Origin: Oceanicola sp.
GTDB lineage: Bacteria; Pseudomonadota; Alphaproteobacteria; Rhodobacterales; Rhodobacteraceae
NCBI GenBank assembly: GCA_017792405.1
Contig: CP051231.1
Span: 2,736,062-2,800,061, forward strand
Length of the DNA stretch: 64,000 nucleotides
Reading direction: 5' to 3'
Positions within the stretch are counted from its first letter, which is position 1; each line of letters opens with the position of its first letter. The notes beneath the pieces are model-generated. The model saw only the letters and a program-made list of their open reading frames with translations. It ran no database searches and was not told where the DNA came from. Below are positions 19,724-28,256 of this stretch, piece by piece. The position numbers and the translations under genes were made by a program.

Positions 19724-20641
19724 TTAGCGGCAGTATGACCCAGAGCGATACCGCGCGGTATCGAAGTGGAAATGGTCGCGGTGATAGGCGTTCGCATTCG
19801 GCCCGAGCACGGTGCCAAAGGGCCCGCAGGCGGCCTTGTGCATCTTCTTGAGAGCCGCAGCCCAAGCCTTTGAGCCCCAGCCCTTGAGAACCGACACATA
19901 GGTGCCGTCGCGCAGCGTGACCCCCGCGATATCCACCGCCCGTCCCTTGGCGTGCTCGGAGAGGCGCCCGGACTTGGCGTTGTTGCGGTTGCGGCAGGCA
20001 TAATGCGCCACGACCTTGATCTGCTTCACCCCGCCGCCCTTGCGGCCGATAGCAGGCTTCAGCCCTTTCTTTACCCAGCGATCCAGCGCCTTGGCTGTGC
20101 CGCAATCCATCGTGGCGGTGCTGGAGAGCGAAATGCCCTGCACCGAGGTGACCTGCACCGGGTTGGCAATGCCGCACCCCTTGCCCGGCCGCCCGAAGCT
20201 GCTGACGGACTGGCCCTTGATTGAGTTGATCCCGCAGACCGAGCCTTTACGCCCGAACTTTACCTCACTGAGCGTTGCCTGTTCCTTAACGAGCCGGTCA
20301 ATGTGCGGCGGGCGGGGCTGCGCCTGAAGCTGGGCATGGGCGAGCGGGCCGCGAATGACGCGGACGATCGTCAGCTGCTCGGTCTCCGCCGGGGGGCGTT
20401 TGGCCGCGCGCAGCCGTGCGGGCTTGGGCGCGGCGGCAATGGGCTCGGCATTGGCCTCCGCCTCGGGGCGCGCCTTGGGGCGGAGCGGACCTGCGGGCAT
20501 GACACCGCGCGTGGAAACGACGGTTTGCGCTGCATCTTCAATGGCTTCCGAGGGGCGCGGCAACGGCATGAGGCTTTGCGCCGGGGCCTCTGCCAAGGCC
20601 GGAACGGCCAGCAAAGCAAGGGCTGCGGCGAGGCGGATCAA
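19724..20641 (-). CDS. Extensin-like C-terminal-domain protein (putative murein-active)
   Basis: A protein of about 305 residues. A signal peptide (IRLAAALALLAVPALAEA) and a Pro/Ala/Arg-rich linker lead to a C-terminal extensin-like domain (about 150-305). It contains CGTAKALDRWV, SEHAKGRAVDIAG and HRDHFHFD, the H/D/HxH pattern of M15/LAS-like zinc peptidases. The start is a TTG at 20641 whose TTGA overlaps the tyrC stop, and no ATG precedes the signal peptide. It is therefore coupled to hisC-tyrC, an unusual partner for a wall enzyme. Activity is inferred from the fold. Confidence 0.78.
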   Translation of the reverse strand: MIRLAAALALLAVPALAEAPAQSLMPLPRPSEAIEDAAQTVVSTRGVMPAGPLRPKARPEAEANAEPIAAAPKPARLRAAKRPPAETEQLTIVRVIRGPLAHAQLQAQPRPPHIDRLVKEQATLSEVKFGRKGSVCGINSIKGQSVSSFGRPGKGCGIANPVQVTSVQGISLSSTATMDCGTAKALDRWVKKGLKPAIGRKGGGVKQIKVVAHYACRNRNNAKSGRLSEHAKGRAVDIAGVTLRDGTYVSVLKGWGSKAWAAALKKMHKAACGPFGTVLGPNANAYHRDHFHFDTARYRSGSYCR

Positions 20642-21549
20642 CGCTTCGCCCCGCGCCCGAAGTCCGGCGCATCGGTGTCCTGCCCGGCCTCGATGATGCC
20701 CCGCCGGATGGCGCGAGTGTGAGTGAAGTAGTCGAACAACTGCTCGCCGTCGCCGGTGCGAATGGCGCGCTGGAGGGCGAAGAGTTCTTCGGTGAAACGG
20801 CCCAGAATCTCCAGCGTGGCTTCCTTGTTGTTCAGGAACACATCGCGCCACATCGTCGGGTCGGAGGCGGCGATGCGGGTGAAATCGCGGAAACCGGCGG
20901 CGGAATACTTGATCACCTCGCTGTCGGTCACGCGGCGCAGGTCGTCGGCCACGCCGACCATCGTGTAGGCGATGAGGTGGGGGCAGTGGGAGGTGACGGC
21001 GAGCACGAGGTCATGGTGCTCGGGGTCCATCTCCTCGACGTTGGCGCCCATGCCCTCCCAGAGTTTGCGAAGTTTTTCAGTCGCTTCCGGCGGCGTGCCC
21101 GGCGTGGGCACGAGGATATTCCAGCGGTTGTCGAATAGCTCGGCAAAGCCGGAACGGGGGCCGGAATGTTCGGTGCCCGCGAGCGGGTGGCCGGGGATGA
21201 AGTGAACGTTTTCAGGCAGATGCGGAGCTACCGCATCGATCACCGCCTTTTTCACCGAGCCGACATCCGTGATGGTGCAGCCCTTGGAGAGGTGCGGCGC
21301 GATCTCTTCTGCGACGCCGCCCATAGCCCCGACAGGGACGCAGAGCACGACGAGATCGGCACCCTGCACGGCTTCGGTGGCGGTATCGACCACGCGGTCA
21401 CAAAGGCCGATTTCGCGAGCGATTTCGCGGGTTTCGGCGGAGCGGGCGGTGCCGATGATCTCACCTGCGAGGCCGCCCCTGCGGATGGCGTGGGCCATCG
21501 AAGAGGCGATGAGGCCAAGGCCGATGAGGGCGACGCGTTGGTAGATCAT
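20638..21549 (-). CDS. tyrC: Prephenate/arogenate dehydrogenase
   Basis: A 303-residue NAD(P)-dependent TyrA-family enzyme of tyrosine synthesis, acting on prephenate and/or arogenate. The Rossmann motif VALIGLGLIASSMAHAI is at about 6-22. The substrate-site signature HPLAGTEHSGP is near 125-135. No chorismate mutase or ACT domain is fused, as in cyclohexadienyl dehydrogenases. ATG 21549 overlaps the hisC stop (ATGA), and it is coupled downstream to the extensin-like gene. Confidence 0.92.
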   Translation of the reverse strand: MIYQRVALIGLGLIASSMAHAIRRGGLAGEIIGTARSAETREIAREIGLCDRVVDTATEAVQGADLVVLCVPVGAMGGVAEEIAPHLSKGCTITDVGSVKKAVIDAVAPHLPENVHFIPGHPLAGTEHSGPRSGFAELFDNRWNILVPTPGTPPEATEKLRKLWEGMGANVEEMDPEHHDLVLAVTSHCPHLIAYTMVGVADDLRRVTDSEVIKYSAAGFRDFTRIAASDPTMWRDVFLNNKEATLEILGRFTEELFALQRAIRTGDGEQLFDYFTHTRAIRRGIIEAGQDTDAPDFGRGAKR

Positions 21550-22628
21550 CGGGCGGCCTTGAAGGTTTGGAGCGCGGCGAGGACGGCGCGGCAGTTGTCT
21601 TCGGTGCCTACGGTGATGCGCAGGCACTCCGGCAGCCCGTACCCGCCAACCTGACGCACGATAAGCCCATGATTTCCAAGGTGATTGAAGGCAGCATCCG
21701 CCTCCTCGGCCCTGGAGAAGCGGGCGAGGATGAAGTTGGCTTGCGAGGAATCGGCCGGAATACCGAGGGCGGCGAGACCACGGGCTAAAAGTGCGCGGTT
21801 GCGGGTGTTTTCGGTGCGGGATTTCTCAGTGAATTCGGCATCTTGCAGGGCAGCCACGGCCCCGGCGATCTGCATGGCGCTCAGGTTGAAGGGGCCGCGG
21901 ATGCGGGTGAGCGTGTCAATGATCTCGCGGGAGCCGAAGCCCCAGCCCACGCGCAGCCCGCCGAGGCCGTAGATCTTGGAAAAGGTCCGTGTCATCAAGA
22001 CGTTATCGCGGGTGGCAGCGAGAGAGGCCCCGCCGTCGAACCCCTCGACGAACTCGGCATAGGCGCCGTCAAGCACCAGCAGGCAACCTTCGTGCAAGCC
22101 ATCGGCCAGGCGCACCACCTCGTTGCCGCCGATCATGGTGCCGGTGGGGTTGTTGGGGTTGGCGAGGTAGACGATTTTTGTCTTTTCGTTGCAGGCGCTT
22201 AGGATGGCATCGACATCGGCCACGCGGTCCCGCTCGGGGGCCACGACGGGCTCGGCACCGGCGGCGCGGGCGACGATGGGATACACCGAAAAGCCGTGCT
22301 CGGTATAGACGACCTCATCCCCCGGTCCGGCATAGGCCTGGGCGGCGAGGTGGAGGATTTCATCGGAGCCGACCCCGCAGATCAACTGATCGGCGGGCAG
22401 ATCATGCGCCTCGGCAATTGCATCCCGCAACATCTGGTGGTCGGTGCCGGGGTAGCGGTGCATGGTGCCAAGCTCTGCGGCAATAGCCTCGGCCACGCGC
22501 GGCGAACAGCCGAACGGGTTTTCGTTGGCGGACAGTTTCAGAGGATTTTCAACACCTTGGAAGGTGCTTTTGCCGCTCTGGTAGAGAGCGATCTCTGAAA
22601 TGCCGGGCTGGGGAATGGGTGCAGACAT
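21546..22628 (-). CDS. hisC: Histidinol-phosphate/aromatic aminotransferase
   Basis: A 360-residue PLP-dependent class I/II aminotransferase. The internal-aldimine lysine is K218 (RTFSKIYGLGG). NPNNPTG (157-163) and the C-terminal R-containing LRITVG are conserved. It transaminates imidazole-acetol phosphate in histidine synthesis. Coupling to tyrC suggests that it also serves prephenate/phenylpyruvate transamination. The start at 22628 is supported by GGAGGAAG just upstream. It heads the hisC-tyrC-extensin operon. Confidence 0.92.
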   Translation of the reverse strand: MSAPIPQPGISEIALYQSGKSTFQGVENPLKLSANENPFGCSPRVAEAIAAELGTMHRYPGTDHQMLRDAIAEAHDLPADQLICGVGSDEILHLAAQAYAGPGDEVVYTEHGFSVYPIVARAAGAEPVVAPERDRVADVDAILSACNEKTKIVYLANPNNPTGTMIGGNEVVRLADGLHEGCLLVLDGAYAEFVEGFDGGASLAATRDNVLMTRTFSKIYGLGGLRVGWGFGSREIIDTLTRIRGPFNLSAMQIAGAVAALQDAEFTEKSRTENTRNRALLARGLAALGIPADSSQANFILARFSRAEEADAAFNHLGNHGLIVRQVGGYGLPECLRITVGTEDNCRAVLAALQTFKAAR

Positions 22629-22715
22629 CACTTCCTCCGGTCGCAGCGTCATAGCAATCCGGGGGAAACATGCAAGATCGGAAGGGCTGAGGCCGTTAAC
22701 CATGCGAGTCCGGCC

Positions 22716-22757
22716 ATGCACAACCGATGCACATTCCATACATATGCAAGAAATGCA
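22716..22757. repeat. Cluster of four ATGCA pentamers in the hisC upstream region
   Basis: ATGCA begins at 22716, 22727, 22744 and 22753, inside the 249-nt gap between hisC and the divergent membrane-protein gene; the last copy is part of the palindrome ATGCAT. The region is notably AT-richer than its surroundings and is the likely promoter zone. Nothing else recognisable is seen in this gap. The meaning of the repeats is unknown; they may be chance. Confidence 0.35.
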
Positions 22758-22877
22758 TAGCTCGTTATAGGCCAAACCGTTACCCCATAGTGCGCCGTCC
22801 CTCTTCCCTCCTCGCCGCGCAGGCTCTAGGAGTGGGCGCGCGGGAGGACAGGCCGCATTGAGACGACACCCCACGCC

Positions 22878-24299
22878 ATGAAGACCGCCCCCACCGAACC
22901 GCCGCGCCGCTGGGCAATGCTGGCGCTTGTCACCGGCGTGCTGCTGCTTGCGGTGGTCGCGCTGAACTTCATCCACGGCTTGGGCGTAGAGGCGGGAACG
23001 GTGCCGATGGCCGCCGCGCTTGCCGTGATCGCGATTGCGCTGCTGGCGCGCGGGCTGCGCGGCTCGCGGCTGGTGTTCCTCGCGATCTCGCTGGGCCTCA
23101 CCGCGTGGTGCCTCGTGATGGAGGACGCGCCGGGCGAGGTGCTCTGGCCGGCGCTGGAGCGCGGCAGCTTCATCATCGCCTTCTTCTGCGCGCTCGCCAG
23201 CTTGCAACATGTGGCGGGCCGGTCGCCGATGATCGCGCGGGCGGCGGCCTTTCTGGCCAACCAGCCGCCGGGGCGGCGCTACCTTGCGCTGGCCTCGGGC
23301 ACGCAGGTCTTTGCCTTGATGCTGAACTACGGCGCGCTCTCGCTGCTGGGCACGATGGCGATGCGCTCGGCGGAACGGGAGACGGATCCGGCGATCCGGA
23401 CGCTGCGGGCGCGGCGGATGCTGCAGGGCGCGCAATGCGGCTTCTCGGCCTCGCTCTGCTGGTCGCCTCTGGCCTTTGCCACGGTGATCACCACGGCGCT
23501 GGTGCCGGGCGTGAAGCTGGGGACGGTGGTGCTGACCGGGATCGGCTCGTCGCTGATCATCGTGACGGTGGGCTGGCTGGTGGACCGACGGCTGAAGGGC
23601 AGCCTGCCAGCGGGGACGGTGGTGCCGAAGCGCGACGAGGTGGCGGCGCATGACACCCGCTCGCTCTGGCCGCTTGGGTGGCTGCTGGCGGCGGTGGCGG
23701 TGCCCGCGCTGGCGGTGGATGCGATCTGGCATATCCCGCCGTCGCGCACGGTGCTGGGGCTGGTGCCGCTGATCGCCATCGCATGGGTGCTGATCGAGAC
23801 CCTTCGGGGCGGCAAGCTGAAGGAGCTTGCGGCACGGAGCCGGGATTTTGCCTTTGGCGACCTGCCCTCTTACCGCAGCGAGCTGGTGCTGCTCAGCACC
23901 GCGGGCTTCATCGGCACGGCGGCGGGGGCGCTCTTGGCGGAGGTGCTGGCCAGTTCGGGCTTCGACCTTGGCGGCGTGCCTGCGCGGCTGGTTCTGGTGC
24001 TGCCGATCCTGCTGATTCCGCTCGCCGGGCAGCTGGGGCTGAACCCGATCCTCTTTGTCTCGCTCTTCGCCCAACTGTTGCCGACGCCGGAGGAGCTTGG
24101 CGTTTCGACCATCTCGCTGGTCATGTCGCTCATCAGCGGTTGGACGCTGACCGCGCCGACCTCACCCTTCACCGCCTCGGTGATGATCATCTCGCGGCTG
24201 GCCGGGGTGAGCCCGCAGACCGTGGCCTTCAAGTGGAATGGCTGGTTCGTGGCGCTGACGGCCTTGGCGCTGGGGATCTGGGTGCAGATCCTCGCCTGA
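22878..24299 (+). CDS. Polytopic membrane protein of unknown function (about 12 TM)
   Basis: A 473-residue, strongly hydrophobic protein with about 11-13 predicted membrane segments starting at residue 12. Features include a charged cytosolic loop near 165-180 (SAERETDPAIRTLRARRM) and a C-terminal region with GWTLTAPTSPFTASVMIIS (about 415-433). The Ser/Thr/Pro-rich hairpin before the last helices recalls ion-transporter-superfamily permeases such as the DASS/CitM type, but I cannot assign a substrate. No clear Shine-Dalgarno precedes the ATG. It is divergent from hisC. Confidence 0.7.
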   Translation: MKTAPTEPPRRWAMLALVTGVLLLAVVALNFIHGLGVEAGTVPMAAALAVIAIALLARGLRGSRLVFLAISLGLTAWCLVMEDAPGEVLWPALERGSFIIAFFCALASLQHVAGRSPMIARAAAFLANQPPGRRYLALASGTQVFALMLNYGALSLLGTMAMRSAERETDPAIRTLRARRMLQGAQCGFSASLCWSPLAFATVITTALVPGVKLGTVVLTGIGSSLIIVTVGWLVDRRLKGSLPAGTVVPKRDEVAAHDTRSLWPLGWLLAAVAVPALAVDAIWHIPPSRTVLGLVPLIAIAWVLIETLRGGKLKELAARSRDFAFGDLPSYRSELVLLSTAGFIGTAAGALLAEVLASSGFDLGGVPARLVLVLPILLIPLAGQLGLNPILFVSLFAQLLPTPEELGVSTISLVMSLISGWTLTAPTSPFTASVMIISRLAGVSPQTVAFKWNGWFVALTALALGIWVQILA

Positions 24300-24368
24300 G
24301 GCGTGGTGTGATGGCGGCGGGTGGACCGGCGCTGAGTTTAGCGCAAGGCGAGCCGGGACGAGCCCAGC

Positions 24369-24920
24369 CTAAGACTTCTTCGAGCGGGCGGTGAGATAGT
24401 CCATCAGCGCCATGAGCACGCCGGAGGTGACGAAGGTGAGGTGGATCACCACCAGCCAGAACAGCTCGTGCTCACCATAGATCGCGTCAGCCTCGTCATT
24501 GCCGATCTCCATGAAGCGTTTCAGCAGGTGAATGGCCGAAATGGCGACGATGGAGCCGATCAGCTTCATCTTCAGGCCAGAGAAATCGACGGTGCCCATC
24601 CATGCCGGGCGGTCTGCCGGATCGCCGATGTCGAGCTTGGAGACGAAGTTCTCGTAGCCGGAGAAGAGGACGATCAGCAGGAGGTTTCCGGCGAGGCTGA
24701 GGTCGATCAGCGAGAGGACCACGAGGATCGACTTGTCGGCGCTCATCGTCATGACCTTGGGAAGGTAGTAGATGAGCTCCCGCGCGAAAATGAAGGTGAG
24801 CATGGCGAGGCAGATGGCGAGGCCAAGATACATCGGGGCCATCAGCCAGCGGGCGGCGAAGAGCGCGCCCTCGAAGCGGCGTTCGATGGGGTGGGTCTCG
24901 TCTTGGGTCGGCTCGGGCAT
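24369..24920 (-). CDS. UPF0114 / YqhA-family membrane protein
   Basis: A 183-residue inner-membrane protein with about four hydrophobic segments (residues 25-50, 63-85, 120-140, 155-175). Its sequence style (FEGALFAARWLMAPMYLGLA, LLLIVLFSGYENFVSKLD) is typical of the YqhA/TIGR00645 family, whose function is not established. ATG 24920 gives the normal family length. It is convergent with the preceding membrane gene. The 281-nt region 24921-25201 downstream of the homospermidine synthase gene holds only a GC hairpin (arms 25007-25014 and 25023-25030) without a T tract. Confidence 0.85.
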   Translation of the reverse strand: MPEPTQDETHPIERRFEGALFAARWLMAPMYLGLAICLAMLTFIFARELIYYLPKVMTMSADKSILVVLSLIDLSLAGNLLLIVLFSGYENFVSKLDIGDPADRPAWMGTVDFSGLKMKLIGSIVAISAIHLLKRFMEIGNDEADAIYGEHELFWLVVIHLTFVTSGVLMALMDYLTARSKKS

Positions 24921-25201
24921 GGGCGGCGGCTCGCGTGGCTTTGAATTCGGAAGGGTTGTAGCGGCGTGGGCGGGCGGGAGGAAGATGCGGGGTGTCGCAG
25001 TCGCATCGTGCGGGTTTGGCCGCCCGCACGGAATCAAGCCGCAGGCGCCGTGCAGCGCCGACCCGCCCCCCGGGGCGGCGCTTTGGCTAAGTTGGGACTG
25101 ACCAAAAAGGTCGCGCTACCACGGCACAATAAAGTGCCACGCATCGCCGTTGCGAGCGCCACCCCACAGGTCGGCGCTGCACGCCGCGGCACGGTCAGGC
25201 T

Positions 25202-26617
25202 TCAGGTGGCGAGCACGTTGCGGAAGGCCCAGGGCACGCTTTCGTCGATATCCTCGGGGAAGTGCTCCCAGCGGTCCTGCAGGGGCGTCCAGTCGGTGTA
25301 ATGCGCCTCGACCGGGCCGAGGTAGGGGCGCTGCACTTCGAGGCAGCGGGCGTGGTCCATCTCGTCGGCCTCGACGATGCCCGCCTCGGGGTTCTCCAGC
25401 GCCCAGACCATACCGGCGAGCACGGCGGAGGTGACCTGGAGGCCGGTGGCGTTCTGGTAAGGGGCGAGATCGCGGGTTTCTTCGTTGGAAAGACGGGAGC
25501 CGAACCACAGCGCGTTTTTCTCGTGGCCGTAGAGCAGGACGCCCAGCTCATCGATGCCTTCGACGATCTCATCCTCGGTGAGGATGTGGTGCTTGGTCTG
25601 CTGTTTGCCGGAGCCGAACATCTCGTGGAGGCTCAGAACCGCGTCATCCGCCGGGTGGTAGGCATAGTGGCAGGTCGGGCGATACTCGGGGTCGGCCCCC
25701 TGCCCCACGGTGTAGTAGTCGGAGATCGAGATGGCTTCATTGTGGGTGACGAGGAAGCCGAACTGCGGGCCGGGCGTGGGGCACCATGTGTGGACGCGGG
25801 TGATGGCACCGGGACGGTCGAGCCAGATGGCGGCCTGGCAGCCGGTCTCCTGCCGGTGGCCATTCTCGGGGAACCACGGCTCATGGGTGCCCCAGCCCAG
25901 CTCTGCCGGTTGGAAGCCCTCGGCGATGAAGCCCTCGACCGACCACGTGTTGACGAAGACGTTGCGTGGGCGGGGCACGCGGCGGGCCTGTGTGTCACGC
26001 TCGGCGATGTGGACGCCTTGAACGCCGAGGGACTGCATCAGCTTGGCCCAGCCTTCGCGGGTGGTCGGCGGGGTAGCATCGGCGCCAGTGTCTTTCGCCA
26101 GCGTCAGCAGGGCCTCCTTGACGAACCAGGAGACCATGCCGGGGTTGGCGCCGCAGCAGTTGACGGCGGTGGGGCCGCCGGGATTGGCGGCTTTCTCGTC
26201 GCGCACCGCCTGACGGAGCGCGTAGTTGGTGCGCGAGGCGTTGTCTTGCGTGTCGAAGTAGAAGCCCGCCCAAGGCTCGGCCACGGTGTCGATGTAGAGC
26301 ACGCCGAGTTCGCGGCAGTGCTTGAGGATATCGAGCGAGGAGGTATCGACCGAGAGGTTGACGCAGAAGCCCTTGCCATCGGGGAAGAGGCCGGAGAGCA
26401 CCTCCTTGTAGTTCTCGGGCGTCAGCGCGGTGTCGATGAAGTTGAGTTTGTGCTGGCGCAGGAAGTTGTGCTGCCGGTCATCGGGCTCGATGACGAGGAA
26501 CTGGTCGGCGTCATACTCGAAGTGGCGCTCGATCAGGGGCCATGTGCCTTTGCCGATGGAGCCGAAGCCGATCATGACGATGGGGCCGTCGATACGGCCG
26601 TAAACGGGGTGGGACAT
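25202..26617 (-). CDS. hss: Homospermidine synthase
   Basis: A 471-residue NAD-dependent enzyme that makes sym-homospermidine from putrescine (two molecules, or putrescine plus spermidine), a common polyamine of alphaproteobacteria. The N-terminal Rossmann motif is MIGFGSIGKGTWPLIERHFE (about 15-34). The saccharopine-dehydrogenase-like body includes CGANPGMVSWFVKEAL and VNTWSVEGFIAEGFQPAE. The length fits bacterial Hss. It is a single gene with its own 205-nt upstream region shared with a divergent DUF4394 gene. Confidence 0.93.
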   Translation of the reverse strand: MSHPVYGRIDGPIVMIGFGSIGKGTWPLIERHFEYDADQFLVIEPDDRQHNFLRQHKLNFIDTALTPENYKEVLSGLFPDGKGFCVNLSVDTSSLDILKHCRELGVLYIDTVAEPWAGFYFDTQDNASRTNYALRQAVRDEKAANPGGPTAVNCCGANPGMVSWFVKEALLTLAKDTGADATPPTTREGWAKLMQSLGVQGVHIAERDTQARRVPRPRNVFVNTWSVEGFIAEGFQPAELGWGTHEPWFPENGHRQETGCQAAIWLDRPGAITRVHTWCPTPGPQFGFLVTHNEAISISDYYTVGQGADPEYRPTCHYAYHPADDAVLSLHEMFGSGKQQTKHHILTEDEIVEGIDELGVLLYGHEKNALWFGSRLSNEETRDLAPYQNATGLQVTSAVLAGMVWALENPEAGIVEADEMDHARCLEVQRPYLGPVEAHYTDWTPLQDRWEHFPEDIDESVPWAFRNVLAT

Positions 26618-26641
26618 GGGCAGGCTCCTTCTCTTGGCTGC

Positions 26642-26662
26642 CCCTGCATCGCAAATGCAGGG
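26642..26662. promoter_or_regulatory. Inverted repeat in the hss leader
   Basis: CCCTGCAT (26642-26649) and ATGCAGGG (26655-26662) are perfect 8-bp arms around a 5-base centre, about 25 nt upstream of the hss ATG. This could be an operator or an mRNA leader hairpin near the ribosome-binding site. A second dyad, GATCAC-N6-GTGATC (26709-26726), lies further up. No regulator is identified. Confidence 0.45.
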
Positions 26663-26822
26663 CGCGAGGCCAAGGTGCTGGGGGAAGTTTCATCTGAGAC
26701 TCGTGTGAGATCACAGCTGCGTGATCCGGGCAGATGGGCTGAAACTTCGGGTGCCCTGCTTTCGTGTCTTCTGATGCAAACGCGGGGCAATGTCGCCCTG
26801 CTTCATAGTGACAGAGGACTTC

Positions 26823-27680
26823 ATGACCAAATCCCTTCTGACCTCCGCCGCAGCCCTCCTTGCCCTTGGTGCTGCTCCTGCTTTCGCCGATGGCCACGCT
26901 GGCAAAACGGGTTACGCCCTTGCCAATGATGGCGGCACGCTTGTTGTCATGGCTGACATTGCTTCTCCGGGCGATGTGCAGACCTTCGACCTTGCGCAGC
27001 CGCTGCGGGCCATTGCCTACCGCCCGGTCACCGGTGACCTGCTCGGCTTTGCCGACGGCATGATCGTGACCGTGAATCCGGCGAGCGGCGAAGTGACCGA
27101 CCTTGGCGCGGCCTTTGACGAGAACGCCATGATCGGCGCCGACGGCTACGTGGCCTTCGACTTCAACAACGCGATCGACGCTGTGCGGGCCGTGGGCTCG
27201 GACGGGGCAAACCTCGTGTACTTCCCCGAGGGCTTTGGCGACAATGACCCGAAGGCGAACACGGTGAAGCGCTTCACCGATGCGGCCTATGGCGAGGGCG
27301 ATGCCAACGCCGGCACCACGCCGATGATCTTTGCCAACGCCTACACCAACGCGATCTCGGGCGAGACCGCGGAATCGACCGCGCAGTTCGCGCTGGATGC
27401 CGCCACCGACTCGCTGGTGACGCTGGCCAACAACGACGGCACGCTGGGCACTGTGGGCAAAGTGATGGTCGACGGCGAGGCCGTGGACCTGAGCGCCTGG
27501 GGCGGGTTTGACATTATCTCCCCCGAAGAAGGCACCGACATGGCCTATGCCGTGCTGCAGATGGAAGGCGCGGAGAGCGCCGGGCTCTACTCCATCGACC
27601 TGTCGAACGGTGCGGCCACCATGATCGCCGATCTCGGCATGGGCGGCTTCTCGGGCTTCGCCGTCAGCCCCGGCATGTGA
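26823..27680 (+). CDS. Secreted DUF4394-type protein
   Basis: A 285-residue exported protein with a signal peptide (about residues 1-22, TSAAALLALGAAPAFADGH). The rest is Ala/Asp/Gly-rich with repeated beta-propeller-like units (GYALANDGGTLVVM, RAIAYRPVTGDLLGFADG, GLYSIDLSNGAATMI), typical of DUF4394 proteins. Function is unknown; the family is thought to be periplasmic or extracellular. It is monocistronic, followed by a strong terminator at 27704. ATG 26823 is chosen because it starts the signal peptide. Confidence 0.8.
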   Translation: MTKSLLTSAAALLALGAAPAFADGHAGKTGYALANDGGTLVVMADIASPGDVQTFDLAQPLRAIAYRPVTGDLLGFADGMIVTVNPASGEVTDLGAAFDENAMIGADGYVAFDFNNAIDAVRAVGSDGANLVYFPEGFGDNDPKANTVKRFTDAAYGEGDANAGTTPMIFANAYTNAISGETAESTAQFALDAATDSLVTLANNDGTLGTVGKVMVDGEAVDLSAWGGFDIISPEEGTDMAYAVLQMEGAESAGLYSIDLSNGAATMIADLGMGGFSGFAVSPGM

Positions 27681-27703
27681 TTGCTCTGACAGATCGAGCA
27701 GGG

Positions 27704-27731
27704 AGGGCCGCCTGAGAGGGCGGCCCTTTTT
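27704..27731 (+). terminator. Rho-independent terminator after the DUF4394 gene
   Basis: AGGGCCGCC (27704-27712) pairs with GGCGGCCCT (27719-27727) around a 6-base loop and is followed by a run of T residues. It lies 23 nt after the stop codon. Confidence 0.92.
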
Positions 27732-27827
27732 GCTGCTGACATCTACCGTCAGGATCGCGTGGGCTCCGGGCTGGTATGGCCACGGGGCGGCTCCAGATTG
27801 AGCGGTAGAGCCGCGAAGGAGCATGCC

Positions 27828-28157
27828 ATGACCCACCCCCTGCCCGCCCCGATTGCGGGGTATATCGAAGAAGACAACGCCGGGGGCGACACGGCCCGCT
27901 GGTTTGCCGAGAACGCCGAGGTGCGCGACGAGGGTTCCACGCACCGGGGCCGGGATGCAATTGCCACGTGGAAGCGGGCGGCCCATGCGGCATACGACTA
28001 CCGCAGCGCGGTGACGGGCGTGGAGCCGGGAGAAGTGGACGGGCAGCATATCGTCACCTGCCATGTGACCGGGAGCTTTCCGGGCGGCGAGGTGATGCTG
28101 CGTTACAGGTTCACATTGGTCGATGGACTGATTGTACGGCTGGAGATTGCGCCGTGA
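27828..28157 (+). CDS. SnoaL/NTF2-like nuclear-transport-factor-2 fold protein
   Basis: A 109-residue small protein with the NTF2-like alpha+beta pattern: an N-terminal helix (APIAGYIEEDNAGGDTARWF), HRGRDAIATWKR, then strands VTCHVTGSFPGGEVMLRYRF and DGLIVRLEI. Such proteins are small isomerases/hydrolases or ligand binders; no substrate can be inferred. ATG 27828 has GAAGGA just upstream (27815-27820). It stands alone between two terminators and is convergent with rpsD. Confidence 0.75.
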   Translation: MTHPLPAPIAGYIEEDNAGGDTARWFAENAEVRDEGSTHRGRDAIATWKRAAHAAYDYRSAVTGVEPGEVDGQHIVTCHVTGSFPGGEVMLRYRFTLVDGLIVRLEIAP

Positions 28158-28194
28158 ACTTAGAGGGGAGCCGGACAAGTCCCGACTTGCCAAA

Positions 28195-28226
28195 GCAAAA
28201 GGGCCGCACCTTGAAGTGCGGCCCTT
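28195..28226 (-). terminator. Rho-independent terminator of rpsD
   Basis: An 11-bp stem (28199-28209 with 28216-28226, core GGGCCGCAC / GTGCGGCCC) is followed on the minus strand by TTTTGC. It lies about 30 nt after the rpsD stop. It could also stop plus-strand transcription from the NTF2-like gene, with a poorer T tract. Confidence 0.9.
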
Positions 28227-28256
28227 CCTGTCCCTCGAAGAACGTGCCTTTGCGGC

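Noticed and set aside
22629..24074. Upstream in-frame extension of hisC by about 480 codons
   Set aside because: The extension is antisense to the 12-TM gene and is Arg/Gln/His-rich; the family N-terminus and GGAGGAAG support the start at 22628.
25007..25030. Hairpin CGTGCGGG / CCCGCACG in the hss-yqhA gap as a terminator
   Set aside because: It is not followed by T residues and is about 170 nt beyond the hss stop, nearer to the yqhA-like start; no role can be supported.
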